Positions 47,694 to 60,599 are shown, numbered from the stretch's first letter. The stretch: DNA of 64,000 bases from Rheum nobile (GCA_027886185.1 WOAB01000583.1:1674001-1738000), one strand, 5' to 3'. The notes: generated from the sequence alone by a model not told the origin. Translations and numbers: made by a program.

Positions 47694-49585
47694 TGGAGAT
47701 CGATACAGGGAGACAGCCTACGCCTAGTACCAACTCTGTTGGCAGAATTAATTCAATGTTCCAGGCTGCACCGGGGGCTTTTCCCTCTCTGCAGCAGGCG
47801 ACCGCTATCCAGGCTCAGAAGCGGAATCATCAACCATAACTCAATCGTATGCAAAGTGTCATCGAGAGCCGCCAAGGCTTCGTTTCGCACGCGGACCGCT
47901 ATGTGCCCCGAGCCACAACCGTTGGCTTCGACACCGGCTCCGACAATGACTGTGACGCCGAGGCCACTCAAGGTGAGTATTCTGAACCATACAACTTTGA
48001 TGATCGCTCTTCCTCTAGGAGAACCCAGAGACGCGTATCGGGCTCATCGCCACGCGACGGCCGCCCTCGACGAGCCGAGCAAACCGACGTGACGCCAAGG
48101 AGACCCAGTCGCAGACCAAGTGGGCATACACGACGCGATGAGACCAACTTGAGGACCCCAACTACACAGCCACAGAGCCATGATGTACGCGACCACCTTC
48201 GACACCAAAATGTTCGAACACCGTGTTACGGATCGGATGGCTACGCGTCGATCACACCCAATGTCCGCGACGACTTCGCCGAATATGACGAGGAGAAGAT
48301 CGAGGACTCAGGTATGGTCAACCCTAATTTTTTTCACCCCCCTCTTGGAGATCCACTTGAATTGCAAGATCACACATCGAATTAGATACCTCCACCACGT
48401 CTCCAGCCCCAAGGAGAACGCGTTCGTGACATTGGCGGCGAGCGCCGCGATGTTATGGCAAGGGACATTCGCCGCGACAACTACGATCCCCAACCGTGAA
48501 GATGCCAACGGATGAGTTCACTCCCTTATTATCCATATGTTTGATAAGGGTCCTGGGTACTTGCAACTGAAGCGCCGACTGGAGCAGAAGTGGGCTCTCA
48601 TGGGTGCCTTCACCTTGGTGGACATCGGGAAAAATTATTACGTCGCCAAGTTCGCAAATGAGGATGATTTTCACCATGTCCTAACGCAAGGCCCGTGGAA
48701 GATAGAGGATAATTACCTAATGATCTAACGATGGACACCGAATTTCAGTTCGTACCACGATACTGCCAAAGTGTTAACGGCATGGATTAGGATTCCTGGC
48801 ATTAGCATGGAATACTTCCACAATGGTTTCCTGCGCAAGGTTGGGTCCTTGGTTGGGCAGGTGGTCCGAGTTGATAAGACTACCCTGGATGCGGACAGAG
48901 GACAGTTTGCAAGGATTGTGGTGGAGATCTACCTAGCTAAGCCCCTTCTGTCTCGATTTCAATTTGGAGGTCGCACTTGGCTTATCCAGTACGAGGGTAT
49001 CAAGCAACTTTGCTATAACTGTGGCAAGATTGGGCACGTAATCGAGAAATGTCCAATGAAGTTCTCGGATCAACCACCGGGTTCGGTGGTGGTGCGTGAC
49101 CCTATCGCAGAGGCTATAGCTGGACTTGTGCATGAGAATTGGGGTGAGTTCATGAAGCCTAAAAAGATTTCACGACGTCCAACTCAATCGAGGGTGCCTG
49201 CGACGATGGTGGAACCTACCCCAAGCGCTCATGTCATGAACAAAGGTCCGGATGGGCAAGCTGATCTAGTTAATATCGCATCGTCAACCAATTATGGCTC
49301 TCGTTATGTTGTGCTATGTCCCAAAGAAGAGAACACCGGCATGTCGCCAGCGAAGGATGATGGAACACCGATGAATGAGCAGGTTGCCGATCTGGAGAAG
49401 GAATTTTTGGGAGCGGAGTTCTTGGGCGAGAATCTCGGTGAAGAAACGGTTATGGACACGATTTCCATATCTAGCCTTGTAACCATTCCTACGATTGCGG
49501 TAGACCCCATTACGACCAACCAACCGCTTAAAAAAAAGGGAATTTTTTTTGAAAGAGGCTGCCCTATATTCTACCCGCAAGTCTA
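47694..49585 (+). pseudogene. LINE ORF1 (DUF4283 and CCHC zinc knuckle)
   Basis: It starts at ATG 47694 (MEIDTGRQPTPSTNSVGR), stops after about 48 codons and continues in another frame as an Arg/Ser-rich region (47849-48385). The DUF4283 domain is at 48537-48960, with LMGAFTLVDIGKNYYVAKF, TQGPWKIEDNYL and AWIRIPGISMEYF, and a stop at about 48727. The RNA-binding knuckle is CYNCGKIGHVIEKC (about 49013-49054). The tail to 49585 is low in recognisable structure. ORF1 of such elements binds the LINE RNA. Confidence 0.8.
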
Positions 49586-50097
49586 AAGGGAAAGGATTAT
49601 TGAAGAATAATGTTATCTCTAAGGAGTCCAAAAATAAAAGATCTCTTTTAATCAAAGAGATGGTTTTGCATCCTCAAAATAACACCTCACAAGCCCACGT
49701 CAAGCCCACTAAGACTACTACATCATCCACATAGACTTTTGCGTCTGACACTTTGACCCGTTCTACTAAAGATCTTTGCTCACATCCGAACTCGTTGGTG
49801 CTCCCTTCCGATGGCGTTGCACATCCGAAGGATCGTGGAGGAGGTTCAATTGTTTCGGGTGCTCAACATGGCAAGTGTATTAGTGTCGAACCACCAGACC
49901 GGCCCGTTCTTACCTTTCATGTCGTCCCTGGCAAACATGATGTTGGTGGGCTTATTTCCCATGGTTACGGAGACGCAACCGATCTTGTGTCAGGTCTCCA
50001 TGCCTCAAGCTCTCAATGATGCTCTCCTTCATCTGGAGGAGGTTTTTGATTCATATACTGACCAGGTGTCAAGGGTCTTAAAAAATTCAGTGTTTTA

Positions 50098-53000
50098 ATG
50101 GAAGAGCTCAGTTTACCGATTTGGAATACTCGTGGCGCTGGGGCTGCAAATTTTGCGAACTCGCTGCATGAGTTACTTAGAATTCACCATCCTTCTGTTT
50201 TGGTCTTGGTTGAAACTCATATTAGTGGAGTGAGGGCTGATGTTGTTTGCAACAGGATTGGGTATGATGGGATGCTACAAATGGATGCTCAGGGCTTTTC
50301 TAGAGGCATTTGGATTCTTTGGAAAACTAGTGAGATTACTATGATACCTATTCTTCTTCACCCTCAACATATTACGGTTGAGTTGGTTCGGCGTGCTGAA
50401 GAACCTTGGGTCCTGACTGCTGTTTATGCTTCTTCCAATCCCTCCACTCGCAATGAGCTCTAGAGGGTGTTAGACGAATTTGCTGCTATGAACAATTGGC
50501 CATGGCGAATCGCGGTGGATTTCAATGCAACTCTCTCCACCAGTGAACGATCCTCCTCCTCGGTGGGTTCTAATCGCTCCTCTCAATTGTTTTGGGACTG
50601 GTTTGATGAGCTTAATCTTGTCGATTTGGGTTTCTCTGGACCCTCATATACTTGGACAATGAGGCGCTCGGCTCGCACTTTCCATGGGGCCCGTCTGGAT
50701 AGAGCCGTTTGCTCCCTCGATTGGATATTGCGTTTTGCCGATGCTTGTGTGCATCACTTGTCTGCCCCTCATTCTGACCATCTACCTCTGCTGGTTCAGT
50801 TATTTCCACCTTCTGATTCGCTGGTCCCAGCTCGTCCTTTTCGCTTTCAGGCAGCTTGGTTATCACATGAGAATTTCTCTTCTTTTCTGCATTCAACTTG
50901 GCAACAAGATGCGTCTCTTTCAACCTCGCTCAAACATCTTGCTGACAAGCTGTCAATCTGGAACAAATAGGTTTTTGGCAATATCTTCACTCGTAAAAGG
51001 AGACTTTGGGCAAATCTAGAGGGTATTCAAAGGCGCCTGGCTGCTCGGCCCTCTTCGGCCATCATTCGGGTAGAAAATGAACTGAAATTGAAGTTGGAAG
51101 AAGTGATGCATCAAGAACAGTTACTCTAGTTTCAGAAGTCGAGGGCTGATTTTCTTTCCGTTGGTGACCATAACATGCGGTTCTATCACTTGTCTACGGT
51201 GATTCGTCGACGACAAAACAAGATTCTTGCCCTCTAAGACAATGACGGGAATTGGGTCAACAACCCTCATCATGTTCAAGAGCTTGTTCGTGATTTTTTT
51301 GCTGCGTTGTTTATGGATGACTCTGTGGAAGCTGAGCAGCTAGCACAATATGAGGGAAGTGCCACTTTCCCTGCTCTTAGTGACTCGGACCTGGCTGCTC
51401 TTGCAATGCCTTTCAACGCTGAGGATGCTTGGGGTGCGCTGAGTTTGATGGACCCGTACAAGTCTCCCGGCCCTGATGGTTTCCACGCCATATTCTATCA
51501 AAAAATTTGGGGCGTTGTTGGTCCTAAGGTTACGGATTCTATCCTGGATTTGTTGAACAATGGGATTCTCACTGAAGGGTTGGGTGATGCTTTTTTGGTT
51601 CTACTGCGGAAAGTGCCTAACCCAGCCCATGCCTCTCATCTTCGTCCGATTTCGTTACTCAATGTCGTCTTTAAAGTGGTGACTAAGGCACTCATTAATA
51701 AAATTAAACCTATCCTCTCGTTGGTGGTGTCTCTGGCCCAAGCAGCTTTCATCCCGGGATGCCAAATAATCGACAACGTGGTGGTCGTGCAGGAGGTTCT
51801 TCATTCTTTGAACGCGTCCCCATCTAACAAATGGATGGTTTTGAAGATTGACCTTGCTAAAGCCTATGATCGGGTTCGTTGGGACTTTCTGCAGGCCGTT
51901 TTGATTCAGGTTGGTATTCCGCACCATCTAGTCGATGTCATCATGCTCTGTCAGACGCAGGGTGTAACGAATCTATTAAGGAATGGGGACAAGGCTGGAA
52001 GATTTAAGGCCTCTTGCGGTATACGTCATGGTGATCCGCTCTCTCCGTATTTGTCTGTGTTATGTATGGAGAGACTATCTCATATTATCCAGGATGTCGT
52101 GGAAGTGGGGCATTAGAGGCCGATCACTGTGGGTAACGTCCGGTTCTCTCACATCTTTTTCGCAGATGACTTAGTGCTATTTGCGGAGGCTAATACAGGG
52201 CAAGCAATGGTCATCAAAGAGTGCCTTCACAAGTTCTGTGAAATGTCGGGGGAGCAGTGGAACTACTATAAAAGTAGCATTCTTTGCTCTAGAGGGGTGA
52301 GTTCGTAAATGCAACATGTGATCAGTAGTGTGCTTGCCATGCCACTGTCTAATGATTTCGGTAACTACTTGGGGGTGCCTACTGCTATTGGGCCTATGAC
52401 CAAGGATAGGTATCAATACTTGTTGGACAAAGTGTCGACGCATCTCAGTGGATGGAAGGCTCGGTCCCTTTCGGTCGCGGGTAGAGTTACTCTGGCTAAA
52501 TCGGTCTTTTCAAGCCTCCCAATTTACACGATGCAGTCGAATTACCTACCCCGCTCTGTTTGCGATTCGGTTGATCGAGTTATCCGTGGTTTTGTGTGGG
52601 GATCTACGTCGGAGCGGCGTCGCATACATCCGATTTCTTAGGAGACTATTGCCAAGGCGAGGGATGAGGGTGGTTTGGGTCTTCGCCCCATGAGGCAGAT
52701 GAACACTGTTATATTGGCTAAACTGGGTTGGCGCACTTTTCAAGAGTCGACGACTCTTTGGTCTCGGGTTATCTGTGGCAAATATTGTTCTGGCCGGTGT
52801 GATGCTGATATGTTCATCAATAAAAATGGGGCCTCGAGAACTTGGAAGGGGGTAGTTCATGGGGCTCACTTGTTAAACAGGGGTCTGTGCAAGGCAGTGT
52901 GTAATGGGATTTCTACCATGTTCTGGTTGCATTCTTGACTGGATGAGAAGCCTCTTATCGATTATGTGGTGCTTCCTATTCCGACCGACCTTGAAGGAGC

Positions 53001-53306
53001 TACGGTGGCTGAGCTTTAGTTGGACGCATGCTGGAATTGGCCAGTTCCCAGTCAATTTCTCCCTCCTGCTATTTGTCATCAACTGGCAGGTATTCGGCTG
53101 GAGGGGCGGGCTGATGCCCTTGATAAGTATTATTGGGGGCTCTCTTCTTCATGCATATTTTTGGGAAAGTCGGCTTTGCGTTTGCTCCGCGGTGTGCCTG
53201 ATGTTGACTCCTCCGCTTTTTGGCAATAGTTATGGAAGGTGCAGGTTCAGCAACGCGCTCGCCAATTCATGTACATGATGGCTCATAATGGTGTTTTGTG
53301 TAATGT
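50098..53306 (+). pseudogene. LINE ORF2, first part: endonuclease and reverse transcriptase
   Basis: The endonuclease/exonuclease/phosphatase fold runs from 50098: NTRGAG, VLVETHISG, LDRAVCS and the catalytic SDHLPL near 50775. RVT_1 follows from about 51400: YKSPGPDGFHAIFYQ, PISLLNVVFKVVTK, KIDLAKAYDRVRWDF, GIRHGDPLSPYL and the catalytic FADD box (about 52160). The zf-RVT region begins at about 52600. Stops are at 50461-50463, 50968-50970, 51121-51129 and 52114, with others later. It continues after the insertion at 55802. Confidence 0.88.
53302..53306 (+). repeat. Target duplication of the LTR-like insertion (AATGT, partner AATGC at 55802)
   Basis: The LINE frame reads ...GVLCN before it and NRVHWHI after it if one copy is removed. 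The single difference is a C-to-T change at a CpG site, as expected from methylation-driven decay. Confidence 0.75.
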
Positions 53307-54449
53307 TGTAACACCCCCAAAATACCTTTGGAAATATTACCGCCAGTGACCTCATAATACACACCTGGGGTCACCCAAGGCTTATCGTTTTTATAACAAA
53401 TGATATAATAATTTAAACTTTATTAAATAACATGAAAGTTGACCCAATAATGTTCATACCGACGTCATAAGTTACAACTGACAACCAAACCAAATACAGA
53501 ATGCGTTTATTACAGCGGAAGTCTTTGAAATAAATAAATGAATAAAACGCCACAAAGGGGTTTTTGAACCGTGCGATCTTACGCCAGGATCTTCAACCTT
53601 AGGAAAAACACTTAAAACGTCAACTGCCTTCAACGTCGGAATCTGGCCTTCACAGCTGAGGAAATTTACCTAATGTGCCGTATGCGACGGATGACACCAG
53701 CCAACCATGCAAGAAATAAAACCGGTTGGTTAGTCTAATGAAAGACTATGCAAAGGTACAAATAAAAAGGTTCTAAGTAGTCGTATTAAGTTACACACAT
53801 CGTTTCGCGAATAATAGCCGATACACAATGTGAACTTCAATACTTCTACGGAAACATAAGAAAAGGAATGATCAAGAGAAGACTCCAAAGGAATTGAGTC
53901 TTATGGAAAATGTATGAAAAGAAGACTCCAAAGGAGTTGAGTCTTATAAGAAACGTATGACAATTGTTTGGGAACGTTTAGTTTTCAGACAAGTTTAAAA
54001 ACGTCCTTGATTATTTGGGTCCACGACCAACCTCACCGCGCAATGCGAATCCAGATTGGAAAGAAGACTTACTCTAACAAGAGTCCAGGCGGTTTCCACG
54101 TTGTACTCCTCACCCGAGGGTATATTATTTATGTGCGTAAAAACACTTATCTTATTTAATTCCAAAACATACATTCTCGTTACAGCTTTTAATTCACATC
54201 ATCTCGATACGAGAGATATTTTTGGGAATGAATCCCGATTGTTGGCAGTAGCTAAGTGAACCTACCTTGGAATATGGGTACGGTTATGACTAGAAGTACT
54301 AGGGCAAAATCCTCCTAATACCAGTTATAAAGAAACGACTAGACCTCGCAAGGTACATAGCGTTCCTACGAATACTCATGCTAACTAAGCATGTAAGTTC
54401 ACATATAAATCCACACCAAAATCCATTAAAATAATATCATAAAGAACTA

Positions 54450-54707
54450 CTCCCTCCGTCCCAAAATAATCTTCCCATTTCATTTGTGTATATTATTCAT
54501 CATTGAAGAGAATCTTTAAGATTTCTTCTAATATATAAGAAAAAATATAGTCATGTGGGGTCTTATTTGATTCGTCTCAACGAGTACTTTAATAATATCA
54601 AAAAATTATAATTTTTATCAATATATAATTAGAGAATAAACGATACAAAACACGCCTCGACAAGTGTGCCGAGGTCAAATGGGAAGATTATTGTGGGACG
54701 GAGGGAG
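54450..54707. mobile_element. Stowaway-like MITE, 258 bp
   Basis: The left end CTCCCTCCGTCCCAAAATAA pairs with the right end, whose complement reads CTCCCTCCGTCCCACAATAA. Identity continues to about 31 bp with one mismatch. TA dinucleotides flank it (54448-54449 and 54708-54709). The near-identical TIRs mean it is young, and younger than the LTR-like element it sits in. No coding capacity. Confidence 0.93.
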
Positions 54708-55029
54708 TATATAATAACGTTGTTTCTAGCAATATATACAACCTATTATAAATCCATATTTTAACTCATCGTTTTATAAAATCTATTCCCAAACACAAAA
54801 CAACAATTTTATCCCATCTTAATTAGACAATTCAATAATTGACAATCAAGGGAAACATGGAATAATGAGCAAGAGGGAACCGCCACTTGCCTTAGTTTAA
54901 CTGAACGAGAGATCGAGTTCAAGATCTGGAAACTTGCACTTGAGCACGGTTTCCTACGACGGCGATGAGTTTTAAGACAAAACCCTAAGTTAGATACGAT
55001 ACGAAAAGACGAAGCAAAACGAAGAAAAG

Positions 55030-55610
55030 AAGCCAGAGCCGCGGTCGCGGATAGCATAGCCGCGATCGCGACCTTGCTAGGCAAAACTGCGCCCGCGGTT
55101 TTACAACCGTGATCGCGGATTCGTGCCCAGCCGAGGCCGCGAGTCTCTGCCCGGCCACGGTGGATGGAGCCGCGGTCGCGAAACTCCATCCCGACGCGAG
55201 CTTAATCGAGCTTTCGAGTCCATACCGATGACGATGACTTCGTATCTTCGCTTCTGAACCACCGCGTACCACCACCAATCCAAGGATTTCCTCCAGCGAC
55301 TACTTCGTCTCCGACGACGACGACGACTCCGGCGACGAACACAATTAAAACGAGAGGAAGAGGAAGCTTTGAGAATGATAGAGGAGATGGCTGCTACCAC
55401 TCCTATTTATAGGCTCAGAGAAGATGAGTTCACATCCACACCGAGCAATCCAACCGATCCAGCTCCCCACCGTTCAGAGCACAGGGGAAAAACCAATCGT
55501 CGGCGTTCTGGAAGTATGAGGAAGACGATAATCCGAGTTTTCCGCGATCGCGGTTTCAGAACCGCGATCGCGGTTTACCCCTGGGCAAAACCGCAGTCGC
55601 GGAGCTGCCG
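55030..55610. repeat. CpG-rich palindromic repeats (CCGCGRTCGCGG)
   Basis: Motifs such as CCGCGGTCGCGG, CCGCGATCGCG and ACCGCGATCGCGGTTT occur about nine times in two groups (55035-55190 and 55545-55605). The surroundings are AT-rich. They lie in the LTR-like insertion. Confidence 0.7.
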
Positions 55611-55801
55611 CACTCGCATTCTTGGTCCTTGCTCGTGGGTCTTTGCTAAATTCCACTTTTAGCATTCCATAATTACTTTAAGACCCCATATTCTCAATAA
55701 ATGTATATCAACACGTTCAACTGGTTCTTACAGAGTTTACAGAAAATGCCTAACTCGTCTTGCTTACAAAATGAAAGTTGGGACTTTTAGGGGTTATTAC
55801 A

Positions 55802-56719
55802 AATGCGAACCGTGTTCATTGGCATATTTTGAATGACCTATGTTGTCTGATATGTGGCCTTGAAGAATCGGTGTTGCACCTGCTTCGAGACTGCGACGAC
55901 ATTAAGTAGGTGTGGAGAGCTCTGGCGGGCAATGCCCTTTCCCCCAATTTTTTCACGACCTCTAATGTTCGGGACTGGCTGGCTAATAACATTAGGAAGG
56001 ATGCAAACTGGGGGGCTCTGTTTGCTGTCATGTTGTGGTACACTTGGAAAACAAGAAATTCTCTTGTCTTTGATAGTGTAGATAAGGTGAGCTCCTTGTC
56101 CATGACGGTGGTGACGCAACATCAGTTTTATGCAGCAACTATTCTCCGAAAGAAGCTTGGCACGTCGCCATCGTCGCCATCGATACCGGACCATGTTACT
56201 TCCATGCAGGCTTGGGTTCGTCCTCCTCCAGGATGGTTTAAAATGAACACGGACGGTGCCTCAAAAGGGAATCCGAGTCTGCTGGGCGGCGGCGGTATCT
56301 TGCGTGATGCTGATGGCGTGTTTCAGTTGACCTTCGCTTTCAGCAGGGGTTCGGGTGGTGCACTCTTGGTGGAATTGCAGGCTATTCGCCATGGGCTTCA
56401 GCTGGCGCGAGACATGGGTGTTGCTCAGCTGATTGTTAAATCAGACTCAACTGAGGCTTGTCGCCTACTCAAGTCTAGACTTTTGCTTACTCACCCTAAT
56501 TACTTCGTCATTCTGGGTTGCTGGAGGTTAATTGATGAGAATCCGTGGCGGGTGAAGATTAAGCATGCTTGTCGGAAGCACAACGAGGTTGCCAATGGAT
56601 TGGCACAACTTTTATTTTCTATTGATGTTGATTTCATTGTTTACACTGAACTTCCTGCTAGTCTTTTTAATTTGTACCAACTGGATTTGTGCTCCTCTTT
56701 TGAGGTTTCTTCGGTTTAG
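55802..56719 (+). pseudogene. LINE ORF2, second part: zf-RVT end and RNase H
   Basis: It begins in the target duplication and continues the zinc-binding region (CCLICGLEESVLHLLRDC). A stop follows at about 55906. The RNase H domain runs from about 56230 to 56640: NTDGASKGNP with the first aspartate, ELQAIRHGLQLAR with the glutamate, VKSDSTEACRLL with the second aspartate, and KHNEVANGLAQL. All four catalytic positions appear present. The frame ends at TAG 56717-56719, followed by the 3' UTR and A-run. Confidence 0.88.
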
Positions 56720-56764
56720 CCTAATAAAACATTCGGGCTTGGCCCGTTTCTGACCCAAAAAAAA

Positions 56765-57001
56765 TACTCGTACGAGGTACGTATTTTCCAATTCCAATTT
56801 TCGCAAATGCAATAACTGTATAACATCTACCAAATGAAAAGCGATTTTTCTAATTTATAGTTTAAAAATTTTGGTTTGAGAAACTAACCCCTAAAAATAA
56901 AATATTAAATCCTTTTAAAAATATGAAGTAATCCTAAATAACTAAAATCGGATCTGATCATTTTATACATTGACGTAAGTTGAAAAAATCGGATAAAAAA
57001 A
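56765..57001. other. Spacer between the LINE and the MULE
   Basis: AT-rich, nothing supported. TAAAAAAA at 56994-57001 is the left target duplication of the MULE. Confidence 0.5.
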
Positions 57002-57102
57002 GGGGCTTATTTTTTAACGCATAGACAAAATTGCCTTTCATCGCATAGGCTCCTAGGGTTTTCCATCACCCACTATTTCCTACCATCCTCCCACGTGTTG
57101 TT

Positions 57103-60100
57103 TCATACACTTGGGAAACTGGTAATATATCGCCTAGGGTTTTTTATCAACGTCGTGTAACCCGAAGGCATAGGCTCCCATGAATTCCATGACATGGTTG
57201 AAACTTCCTTTGGTGGTCTTGCTTTTTGCTTCTTCGGAGGTGTTCCCTCTATCTGTTGGTCAGTGTACTCCCATGCTGACGGTTGCCTTTTGGTGGGAAT
57301 GTTTAGAGCTCCTTGAGGCCGTCCCTTATGCCTAACATTAGTTGGCTCTTGCAAAGTAGTCCGCTCTGGATGTGCTATACTTGTTAGTGCAAAGACAACT
57401 CTGTGTTGATCATGCACTGGCAATATGGGGAAGACGCTTGCAGCAAACTCATCAAGCAACGACCTATTCACTCTCTATTGTCTAGCTTATTCTTCTTCTT
57501 CTGTCCACACTTCTGACAAGGTCAATTGCCTCCAGAACGGATGCAATGAGCTAGGTTCAATTGGTTCCTGGTTCATCACATTTCGCGCCATGCCATGCAC
57601 GCAAGGCAAGCCATCTCTGACCCTCATCTGGCATCTGCATATAGTGTTCCACAATGGATCTTCGCCTTTCTTGTATTCCTCAATCAACCGTGCTAGTGCA
57701 ATCGCAGATACCTTGTAGTGCAGCTTGCAGAAAAGATGTATGTTGGTTATCAGCGTAAATCGCTTTTCTATGCTCTCATTCAAGGGCCCCCTTATCTCAT
57801 TAATATGAATGCGCAACCGTGCATCATATTGATCGAATACAGTGCAAAAGTTGCCATCATTGCTAGTGAAGAATCTTTTAAGACTAGAATGAGCCCCTTC
57901 AACCCTGTATTACAATCAAGAATCCGAAGTCAGTATGTTGTTGTAAAAGTCTAAGTTCAAATAACCAGTTAAATTTAAAAACATAATGCACAAACCTGTT
58001 AGTTGTGGTAGTTCCAAGAGTGAAGACTGTATCTGTCCATACTGAGACGATTCTTTCCCTGTACGGGCCAAGCCAGTTTTTTTGTACGTACTGGAGACAT
58101 TTTGGATATTTCCTCCAATCTTGTTGAATCTTCTTTAGTGTTGCTTCATACCCTTATATGGTTGTTTTCTTGAATAGTTTCATGTAATCATTATAAAACG
58201 TTGTGCCCCTAAACTTGTCCATGGCCTTCTTCCCGAAGTCTTCAATATTCTTCCTCACATGGCGCCTACATAGGAGGAATTTTGCAGTTGGAAACTGCTT
58301 CTCTAAGGCGTTCATCAACGCCTTCTCTCGATCTGTGACCAAGCATGTGGGTGCTCGTTGGACCTTGTCAAACATTTTTGAAAGTTGTTGTATGGCCCAC
58401 TTGTAACTCTCTTCGTTCTCATGCTCCAGAAACGCCTCGACAATATTGTAGTTTTTCCAAACAGATGTGATGCCGACAATTTCAAGGAAGGGAAAATCTA
58501 ACTGCACACATAATGATATGTTATGGCATGCTAATGATTACATGAACAAGTGAAGAATATAATAGATATGTGTGTTACTAACCTGTTAGTTACGTATGTA
58601 GAGTCTAGCAACACAATGTACAGGAATGTCTTCAGCAGCGACAACTGGTCCGGGCTTGCGAAGAAGATATCTGTGATCTTATTGGTCTCCTTATTGAACC
58701 TATGCTCCATGAAGTATCCCTTCTCATTGCACTCATAGAAGAACTGTTGCACCACTGTTCTTCCTTCCATGCCGTTTTTTCGTATGTCATGCATGATGTT
58801 GTACACTTGCTTCATCTTGGTCAAGTTTCCTAGGGACGATGCAATTGTAGTAAAAATCTTTTGAGGCTTGCAATGATTAACTTTCACCACCCTAATAATC
58901 TCCTTCTCTTTAGCGTTTGGTCGCCCAACTAATGCATGACCATACAAATTCTCTTTGATCACATGATTGTGAGTTCTATGTTGTACATTGATCTTCCATT
59001 ATCCCTTCGGCCCTTCTTTCAGCCTCAACATGAATGAACACCCACACTTCTTCGACTTTGTGATGTCCATCACTTGGTCAGCTTGTTTACGGATGTTTTG
59101 TCCATGCCTATCGCACGGTAACCAAGTCCCCCCAAGGGCTCTATACGCGGAAGGTTTATTCCTCCCCTTTATGATGCTGAACTTGTGACACATAGCAGTC
59201 TCCCGTGCCCACATAAATGCTTCTTCTCTGGACTCCCAGATTTGGTCTGTTGTGAAGAACTCTGAATAATCAACAGAGACGAAAACATCATCTTCTGGTG
59301 GTACACTAAACTGAGGCTGTGTGTGTAGGGATGGAAAGCAAAATTGTGGGTTAACAGAAGCTGAATTCTAAGTCTCTTCATGAGATAAGATGCTTCTAGA
59401 GGCAACGGTTGATGAGGTGTTTCCCAACCAGAAAATGATTTTTGTGGGGTGCTCCAGTCATCGAGGGAAATATTGTTTAACCCCTCGTACAAATAATAGT
59501 TCGCATGCATACACATGGAATCGTCTCATCAAGTAGTGAACTAATTATCAAGTGTGAAACCGTAATTCTCTTTAAGGAAGCATTCTTAGACATCAATTTA
59601 AAGGAACATAAATACTCTCTATATAAATGTGTAATAACCCGCCAGAAACCACATTCTGGTAAAGCGCACGATTTGTCACAAACCGTACCCTAAACCGTGT
59701 CCTTTTACAGAAGGCACATAAATCGTCAGAAACCAGAATCTGGTACATGTTTCACACGTAACGTGTGTACATGTTCTACACTTAACGTGTGAAACCACAA
59801 TCTGGCACATGTTCCACACGTTACGTGTGGACATGTTTCACACGTTAAGTGTGGACATGTTTAGGGCATAATGTGTGAAATTGTTCTTCAATGTAACATG
59901 GATCTTGCTTTCTTACACATGTGTTCCTCAAAATCTAGCATGTAAAACTTGGTTTCTAATACCTAAACAACAAATATCAAGTTCAAAACTTTGAAAATCT
60001 AGTATGTGAAACTTGGTTTCTATACCCTAAACAACAAATATCATGTATTGTTTTCTAAACCCTAAACAACTAAAGATCAAAACTTTGAACATGTCCCAAA

Positions 60101-60205
60101 CAAAATATGAAAACTTTAACTTTAAATAACGGAAATTACCTCATTTGGAAGTGGATCCTCTTCGACATTGTTGTTCCAATAATCATTGTTGTTCATATTG
60201 TCCAT
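57103..60205 (-). pseudogene. MULE transposase (MURA/FAR1-like), multi-exon, decayed
   Basis: A probable first exon is 60205-60140 (MDNMNNNDYWNNN, donor GAG/GTAATT). A FAR1-type DNA-binding region lies at about 59290-58999 (REEAFMWARETAMCHKF, KKCGCSFMLRL). The MULE transposase domain is at 58962-58154, with LLDSTYVTNR (first catalytic Asp), LVTDREKALMNAL (second) and RRHVRKNI. The SWIM zinc finger CRCQMRVRDGLPCVH lies near 57600. A basic tail extends to 57103. A frame change near 59345 and stops between the pieces suggest that it is dead, although some breaks may be introns. The enzyme would cut and move the element. Confidence 0.78.
59753..59877. repeat. ACGT-palindrome cluster 1 (five sites)
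   Basis: CACACGTAACGTGTG at 59753-59767 and CACACGTTACGTGTG at 59815-59829 are exact copies (each is the complement of the other). Variants lie at 59777-59791, 59839-59853 and 59863-59877. Linkers contain GACATG. The cluster is about 0.4 kb inside the transposase gene's 5' side, probably in its first intron. Confidence 0.85.
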
Positions 60206-60370
60206 TTTTTTATAAAAATTTAAGAGTGTAAAACATAAATTTTTGAGTGTTTCAAATGAAGGGTTTAGGCTCGAAATTGGGGCTTAGCCGGGGAAGATGA
60301 AGAGGGGACCATTAATTCAGTTAGGTGGGGACAAGACGATTAATTCAACGTGTTTTACACCAACCGTATC

Positions 60371-60599
60371 CCCACGTTACGTGTGAGGTTATCCTACACA
60401 TTACGTGTGAGCATCTACCACACGTTACGTGTGAGCATCTACCACACGTAACGTGGTGATTCTTTTTCCCTTAAAGACTTTAAGGGTTTAGGATTTAGTT
60501 TTTTAAAGTCTTTAAATATACATATATTGTGCAATGGTGATGTTGTCCTTGTCCATCACGTGAATTCAGATTGAACAAGGTGCACACACGTAACGTGGT
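60371..60599. repeat. ACGT-palindrome cluster 2 (five sites)
   Basis: Sites are at 60371-60385, 60395-60409, 60419-60433 (exact CACACGTTACGTGTG), 60443-60457 and 60585-60599. The first four are spaced exactly 24 bp apart. The cluster lies between the divergent transposase and GRF genes, so it could be a shared promoter or a binding array. Confidence 0.85.

Larger units (their letters stand above)
53307..55801. mobile_element. LTR-like insertion (2.5 kb) inside the LINE
   Basis: It begins TGTAACACCCCCAAAA and ends TTTTAGGGGTTATTACA, so its ends are inverted repeats of LTR type (TG...CA). A 5-bp duplication AATGT/AATGC flanks it. No gag or pol frame is present. A solo LTR or a non-autonomous LTR element is the best guess. 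It contains a Stowaway-like MITE (54450-54707) and a CpG-rich palindrome region. Minus-strand frames at 54809-55400 are low-complexity products. Confidence 0.75.
47694..56764 (+). mobile_element. L1-type LINE retrotransposon, interrupted
   Basis: This non-LTR element has ORF1 (DUF4283 plus CCHC knuckle), ORF2 with endonuclease, reverse transcriptase, zf-RVT and a C-terminal RNase H, then a short 3' UTR and an A-run (56757-56764). Domain order matches plant L1 elements with RNase H. A 2.5-kb LTR-like element is inserted at 53307. Several stops show it is dead. I could not confirm a target duplication around the whole element. The 5' end near 47694 is the first ORF1 methionine, and the true end may be a little upstream. 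Confidence 0.88.

Noticed and set aside
54809..55662. Five overlapping Arg-rich frames of 63-126 codons on both strands
   Set aside because: They follow the CpG-rich palindrome region, where stop codons are rare. No known motif.
60371..60457. CRISPR-like 24-bp periodic repeats
   Set aside because: The repeats are palindromes with short linkers inside a plant MULE, with no spacer-length unique sequences.
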